The notes under the pieces: model-generated
The model's database searches: none
Seen by the model: the letters and a program-made list of their open reading frames with translations, nothing else
Told to the model about the DNA's origin: nothing
Source of the DNA: JAKVAV01 sp047633195
GTDB lineage: Bacteria; Bacteroidota; Bacteroidia; Flavobacteriales_D; Cryomorphaceae
NCBI GenBank assembly: GCA_047633195.1
Contig: JBLIEU010000072.1
Span: 1 to 10,475, forward strand
Direction of reading: 5' to 3'
Length of the DNA stretch: 10,475 bases
Shown: positions 7,484 to 10,475 of the stretch, in pieces
Numbering within the stretch: the stretch's first letter is position 1
How the letters are laid out: each line of letters begins with the position of its first letter
Made by a program: the position numbers and the translations under genes

Positions 7484-8445
7484 TTATTCGCTACTAAATT
7501 TATCAAATAAGCACAGTTTGAGGTGGTTTTTCCTGCAATTTATTCTGACTACTCCTTTTGGAAAGGAAATCAAATCTGAGCATCCCGTCAATTTGAGTAC
7601 CATAAACATCGCTTGTTCCATCTAAATTGGTGATAAGTGTCTGCATTCCCAGAATGGTATTGTCTGTCATTTTAAGATCATTGAGCGAAGAGTATTTTAA
7701 TATTTCGATCGCCGACTCCGCTCAATCTGTGGCGACCAGTAATTGAGATGGTCTCCAAAACTTTTTTATAAGCTCTTGAATTCAATGCATTCGTTTCCGC
7801 GCCAGAATCGAAACTAAATTTAGGTTTCTCACCAGCTATTGAGCCAACGGTAGAATCGCATTGTCAAAAACTTTAATGGGCAGTTCGACTTCACACTCAA
7901 ATTCAGGAAGGGCTTTTAAGGCAATTTCCATTATCATCGAAGCGGTATAATTTGAGCACCTTATTTCTCACATCAATCTCCATTTTAAAACCTTTGAACA
8001 GTTTGATGCCGAGAAGTCCGAGCACTTTTATGCCTCTTACATTTTCTTTACCTCCCATGTTTATTAAATCTACAATGAGGTTGGCATAGCTAATCTTTTT
8101 GAAGTTCAAGCTGTCCACTTTGACTTAGTCTATGGAGCTAGACTCTCCTGTAATTCCGTTTGCAGTTGCGCTCTTTCGTTTCCTGTAATTTCTGAAGTAC
8201 GTTCGGTTCAGAACTAGGTAAGGGCCCCCCGTATCAAAAATGAAATTTCCTCGATGAGAGTCGACTTGAGCCTCGATGATGAGAAGTCTCCCTGCTCTCT
8301 TAAATGGAATCGTTATGGCATCAACTTCACAAATTGGGACAGGATCAGGGGCTATAATTCGATGCTGCAGATCTTTGTGCGAAGAATCGCTCCATTGACT
8401 CTGCGCCAGAAATAGAAAAGAGAAGGCGAAGGGTAGGAGGTTCAT
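7484..8445 (-). pseudogene. Broken gene for an exported protein with two tandem retropepsin-like aspartic protease domains
   Basis: The reading starts at the ATG at 8445 (signal peptide MNLLPFAFSFLFLAQSQ) and can be followed to a TAA at 7486-7484 only by correcting several lesions. Domain 1 has FIFDTGGPYLVLN (catalytic Asp codon 8235-8233) and the closing strand GLLGIKLFKGFKMEID. Domain 2 has FSFDSGAETNAL (Asp codon 7809-7807), then IDGMLRFDFLSK and VVRINCRKNHLKLCLF. Lesions: in-frame TAA at 8127-8125, with protein continuing in the same frame (VKVDSLNFKK); +1 at the A4 run 7917-7914; a -1-type shift somewhere at 7840-7875; +1 at the A4 run 7698-7695; +1 at the A4 run 7559-7556. Retropepsin-like families act as dimers, so two fused domains could have formed one intramolecular active site; that is inference. 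A TTG at 8481 would add 12 charged residues before the signal peptide and is not preferred. Confidence 0.78.
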
Positions 8446-8501
8446 CCGCTTCCAAAGATGATTTCTTTTTGAATTACTCAAGAGAAAAAAGTGTTAAACG
8501 G

Positions 8502-8534
8502 TTTGTTATTGATGTAAAGTATTCTTTACATTTG
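8502..8534 (+). promoter_or_regulatory. Predicted promoter of the membrane protein/XRE cassette
   Basis: TTTG at 8502-8505 and TACATTTG at 8527-8534 match the Bacteroidota -33 (TTG-type) and -7 (TAnnTTTG) elements with a 21-nt spacer. The expected transcription start near 8540 would leave a leader of only about a dozen bases before the ATG at 8553. The -7 box overlaps the first palindrome and the first bases of the second. Confidence 0.6.
8513..8530. promoter_or_regulatory. Operator-like palindrome 1
   Basis: TGTAAAG-TATT-CTTTACA: perfect 7-bp arms with a 4-bp centre. It has the same arms as palindrome 2, and the two centres are 20 bp apart, about two helical turns, so bound dimers would sit on the same DNA face. 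It overlaps the predicted -7 box. The likely ligand is the XRE protein encoded at 9025-9216 (inference from position and symmetry). Confidence 0.75.
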
Positions 8535-8550
8535 TAAAGCAAACTTTACA
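8533..8550. promoter_or_regulatory. Operator-like palindrome 2, two bases before the start codon
   Basis: TGTAAAG-CAAA-CTTTACA: perfect 7-bp arms identical to palindrome 1, with a different 4-bp centre. It ends two bases before the ATG at 8553 and so covers the predicted transcription start and the whole leader, a position suited to repression. Because only the arms are conserved, a dimeric DNA-binding protein is a better explanation than an RNA hairpin. Confidence 0.75.
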
Positions 8551-8552
8551 TT

Positions 8553-9035
8553 ATGAAATCTACTTTATTTCCCCATTCCTACCGATATGCCGGATGGCCT
8601 CTGCTTATAGCAGGTTTGATTCTCGGCTTTTTCCTTGTGTTTTTTGATCTCAGCATTTCATGGCTCGACATTAAAGTATTGTCCTTAGGAGGTGATTACG
8701 ACTTGTTTTTGACTCAAACAGAACCTTCTTTTTTAAATTTTGTGGATGATAATTTCACGAATGAGATGGTAGCCTTGCTCGTTCTCATTGGCTCAGTTTT
8801 GGTCGCTTTTTCGAAAGAAAAAGTTGAAGATGAATTTTTCCAGCAACTGCGTTTCGAGTCGATTATCTGGGCTTTAAAAATTCAGTCTGCGGCATTGCTA
8901 GTGGCCATTTTGTTTCTCTACAACTTCGCTTTCCTGTCGTTTATGATGATTGCTTTAGTATCGTTTTATGTCCTCTATATCGGTCGCTACCACTATCAAT
9001 CGATGAAACTTAAAAAGGGCGCTCATGCAGAATAG
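8553..9035 (+). CDS. Four-helix membrane protein of unknown function, paired with an XRE regulator
   Basis: 160 residues. Hydrophobic helices at about 12-36, 70-87, 104-122 and 124-143, with no cleavable signal peptide. Between helices 2 and 3 is a charged, probably cytoplasmic stretch (FSKEKVEDEFFQQLRFESI); a similar K-E-x-E-D-E...LR.ES motif recurs, as I recall, in small Bacteroidota membrane proteins encoded next to HTH genes. The segment between helices 1 and 2 (about 37-68) is acidic and would face the other side. The ATG at 8553 directly follows palindrome 2, and no Shine-Dalgarno is present. Its last 11 bp overlap the regulator gene, so the two are translationally coupled. It could be a sensor, partner or target of the regulator; the sequence does not decide. 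It does not resemble a known toxin or transporter that I can name. Confidence 0.85.
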   Translation: MKSTLFPHSYRYAGWPLLIAGLILGFFLVFFDLSISWLDIKVLSLGGDYDLFLTQTEPSFLNFVDDNFTNEMVALLVLIGSVLVAFSKEKVEDEFFQQLRFESIIWALKIQSAALLVAILFLYNFAFLSFMMIALVSFYVLYIGRYHYQSMKLKKGAHAE

Positions 9036-9216
9036 ACTCAGGGAAATTAGATTGGGAAAGGAGCTTTCTCAACAGGTATTGGCTGAGAGGACGGGCGTGA
9101 GCCGGCAGAGTATTCACGCTATTGAAAAGGGAAAATATGTTCCATCTACTGAGCTGGCTCTAAAGATCTGCCGTGAACTAGAACAAAAAGTGGAGGACAT
9201 TTTCACATTGGATTAG
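9025..9216 (+). CDS. Small XRE/Cro-type (HTH_3) transcriptional regulator
   Basis: 63 residues, almost entirely one HTH_3 domain. The helix-turn-helix is LSQQVLAERTGVSRQSIHAIEKG (about residues 14-36), followed by the usual YVPSTELALKICRELEQKVEDIF. Single-domain XRE proteins of this size usually bind as dimers to short palindromes. The ATG lies inside the end of the membrane-protein gene, preceded by AAAAAGGG at 9012-9019, a plausible ribosome binding site. There is no ligand-binding or membrane domain of its own, so any signal would have to come through the partner. It is the obvious candidate to bind the twin palindromes at 8513-8550, giving autoregulation (inference). Its TAG stop overlaps the stop codon of the convergent aldehyde dehydrogenase. 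Confidence 0.93.
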   Translation: MQNRLREIRLGKELSQQVLAERTGVSRQSIHAIEKGKYVPSTELALKICRELEQKVEDIFTLD

Positions 9217-10475
9217 CCCAATAAGCGCTTAATCCAGCTCAATTTGGTCTTGGTATATGGCGGGTATTTAATCGATGGATCAATCCACGTAGCAGAATCT
9301 ACGATGGTCTTGGCGTTGCTGAAGCACTCAAAACTGTAGAAGCCATGGTAGTGGCCACTTCCACTTTGTTGAACGCCGCCCACTGGCAGGTCGGGATTTC
9401 CGAATTGAACCAAAGTATTGTTAATGCATCCACCGCCGAATTCTATTCGGTTCAAAATGAATTCTCGAAGTGCTTTGTCTTTGCCAAAGTAATAGCAAGC
9501 TAAGGGATAGCGATTTCTCCTTACGATGTCTAGGATTTCTCTTTCCGTCTTCCAAGTAATGACAGGTAAGACGGGACCGAAAATCTCTTCTTTCATAACT
9601 GCATCTTCGAGAGAGACATTGGTCAATAGAGTGGGAGCGATGTACAGATCTTCTCGATCTGATTGTCCGCCGATTGCCACATCACCAGAAGCCATGAGTT
9701 TTTTCACTGCTTCAAATCTTTTGAGATTGACTATCCGTGGAAAGGACTGGCTTGTTTTTGGATCATTGCCAAAAAAATCTTCAATCACCTTTTCGGCTTC
9801 TTCGAGGAATTGATCGCTAAAACCTTCTTTGATCAAAACATAGTCGGGACTCACACAGGTTTGTCCTGCATTCATGAATTTACCCCAGAGCAGTCGTTTT
9901 ACGGTTGTTTTCATGTTGCTCGTTCCGTCGATAATTGCAGGACTTTTTCCTCCTAACTCTAAGGTAGTAGACGTGAGTTTTTCGGCCGCCATTTTCGCAA
10001 TAGCGCTTCCTACCTGTGGGCTTCCTGTGAAGAACACGTGATTGAACTGGAACGAATTCATTAATTCGGGAACGACTTCGTGGCCCAAACCCTGAACCGT
10101 GCTCACGAAAGATGGATCAAAGATTTCTGAAATAATGGTTTCAATAACTTTGGCCGTGGCCGGAGCATCTTCACTTGGCTTCACTACCGCGCAGCAACCT
10201 GCGGCAATTGCTCCCGCAAGAGGATCCATTACCAATTGGAAAGGGTAGTTCCAAGGAGCGACGATCAGGACAACACCTTTTGGTTCATAGCGCATGGTGG
10301 TTGTTGAAAGCTGCATGGCGAGTGGAGTGTCTCGTCTAATCGGACGCATCCATTCCCTCAAGTTTTTTCTGAGGTACTTGATTTCTTCTACAACGATCGA
10401 AATTTCGGTCATGTAAGCCTCCATCTCTGATTTTCTCAAATCGGAGTGGAGCGCTGCGAGAATTTCTTTTTCATT
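9213..10475 (-). CDS. ALDH3-like aldehyde dehydrogenase, N-terminus beyond the window edge
   Basis: NAD(P)-dependent oxidation of an aldehyde to the acid. The open frame reaches the right edge (420 residues visible); NEKEILAALHSDLRKSEMEAY is the usual family N-terminal helix, so a TTG at 10439 is not the start and perhaps 25-35 residues are missing. Counting from the edge, motifs in order are: VAPWNYPF (N76), KPSEDAP, FTGSPQVGSAIA, LELGGKSP with catalytic E173, NAGQTC with catalytic C207, KEEIFGPV (F299), and a C-terminal NPDLPVGG...GHYHGFYSFE segment plus IKYPPYTKTKLSW typical of the class 3 family. Both catalytic residues are intact. ALDH3-like enzymes in this phylum usually act on medium- or long-chain aldehydes; the actual substrate is not readable. 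It is convergent with the XRE gene, and I see no terminator at the junction. Confidence 0.92.
   Translation of the reverse strand, partial: NEKEILAALHSDLRKSEMEAYMTEISIVVEEIKYLRKNLREWMRPIRRDTPLAMQLSTTTMRYEPKGVVLIVAPWNYPFQLVMDPLAGAIAAGCCAVVKPSEDAPATAKVIETIISEIFDPSFVSTVQGLGHEVVPELMNSFQFNHVFFTGSPQVGSAIAKMAAEKLTSTTLELGGKSPAIIDGTSNMKTTVKRLLWGKFMNAGQTCVSPDYVLIKEGFSDQFLEEAEKVIEDFFGNDPKTSQSFPRIVNLKRFEAVKKLMASGDVAIGGQSDREDLYIAPTLLTNVSLEDAVMKEEIFGPVLPVITWKTEREILDIVRRNRYPLACYYFGKDKALREFILNRIEFGGGCINNTLVQFGNPDLPVGGVQQSGSGHYHGFYSFECFSNAKTIVDSATWIDPSIKYPPYTKTKLSWIKRLLG

Noticed and set aside
7335..7625. Plus-strand frame of 96 codons over the decayed block
   Set aside because: It is antisense to recognisable protease and CBM48-gene remnants and has no homology-like features.
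9222..9231. Palindrome TAAGCGCTTA just inside the aldehyde dehydrogenase 3' end
   Set aside because: No loop and no U tract, and it lies within coding sequence; not a terminator.
10437..10439. TTG 10439 as the aldehyde dehydrogenase start
   Set aside because: The frame stays open and family-like to the window edge, so the true start is outside.

Overview
The window looks like a piece of a Bacteroidota chromosome, most likely a marine or aquatic flavobacterium-like organism. The signs are a type IX secretion (T9SS) type B C-terminal domain with SprB-like repeats on a secreted M43 protease, cysteine-bearing GCTDP...DGSC repeats and DSYGDGWNGA motifs in a secreted protein, promoter elements of the TAnnTTTG kind, and moderate-to-low GC. 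The family calls come from reading the sequence; no database search was run.

Layout: all genes are on the minus strand except one two-gene cassette. (1) 1-2107: the N-terminal 702 codons of a large exported repeat protein that runs off the left edge. (2) 2199-4202: a secreted M43-type zinc metalloprotease with a T9SS sorting domain, followed by a clear terminator. (3) 4392-5840: a 482-residue isocitrate dehydrogenase of the type with an extra C-terminal domain, followed by a clear terminator. (4) 6021-8445: about 2.4 kb of decayed coding sequence that resolves into two adjacent broken genes. The upstream one is a signal-peptide protein with two tandem retropepsin-like aspartic protease domains (one nonsense codon, four frameshifts). 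The downstream one has four tandem AMPK-beta/CBM48-like glycogen-binding modules (three in-frame stops near its start, then 405 open codons). (5) 8553-9216: a plus-strand cassette of a four-helix membrane protein and a 63-residue XRE/HTH_3 regulator overlapping by 11 bp, preceded by two identical-arm palindromes that cover the predicted promoter and run up to the start codon. (6) 9213-10475: an ALDH3-like aldehyde dehydrogenase lacking only its N-terminus because of the right edge.

The exported proteins fit a heterotroph secreting protein-degrading or protein- and glycan-binding factors; isocitrate dehydrogenase and aldehyde dehydrogenase are housekeeping or metabolic. No single operon joins all of them. 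The most distinctive items are the self-contained membrane-protein/XRE cassette with its twin operators, and the localised decay of the protease/CBM48 pair between intact neighbours.
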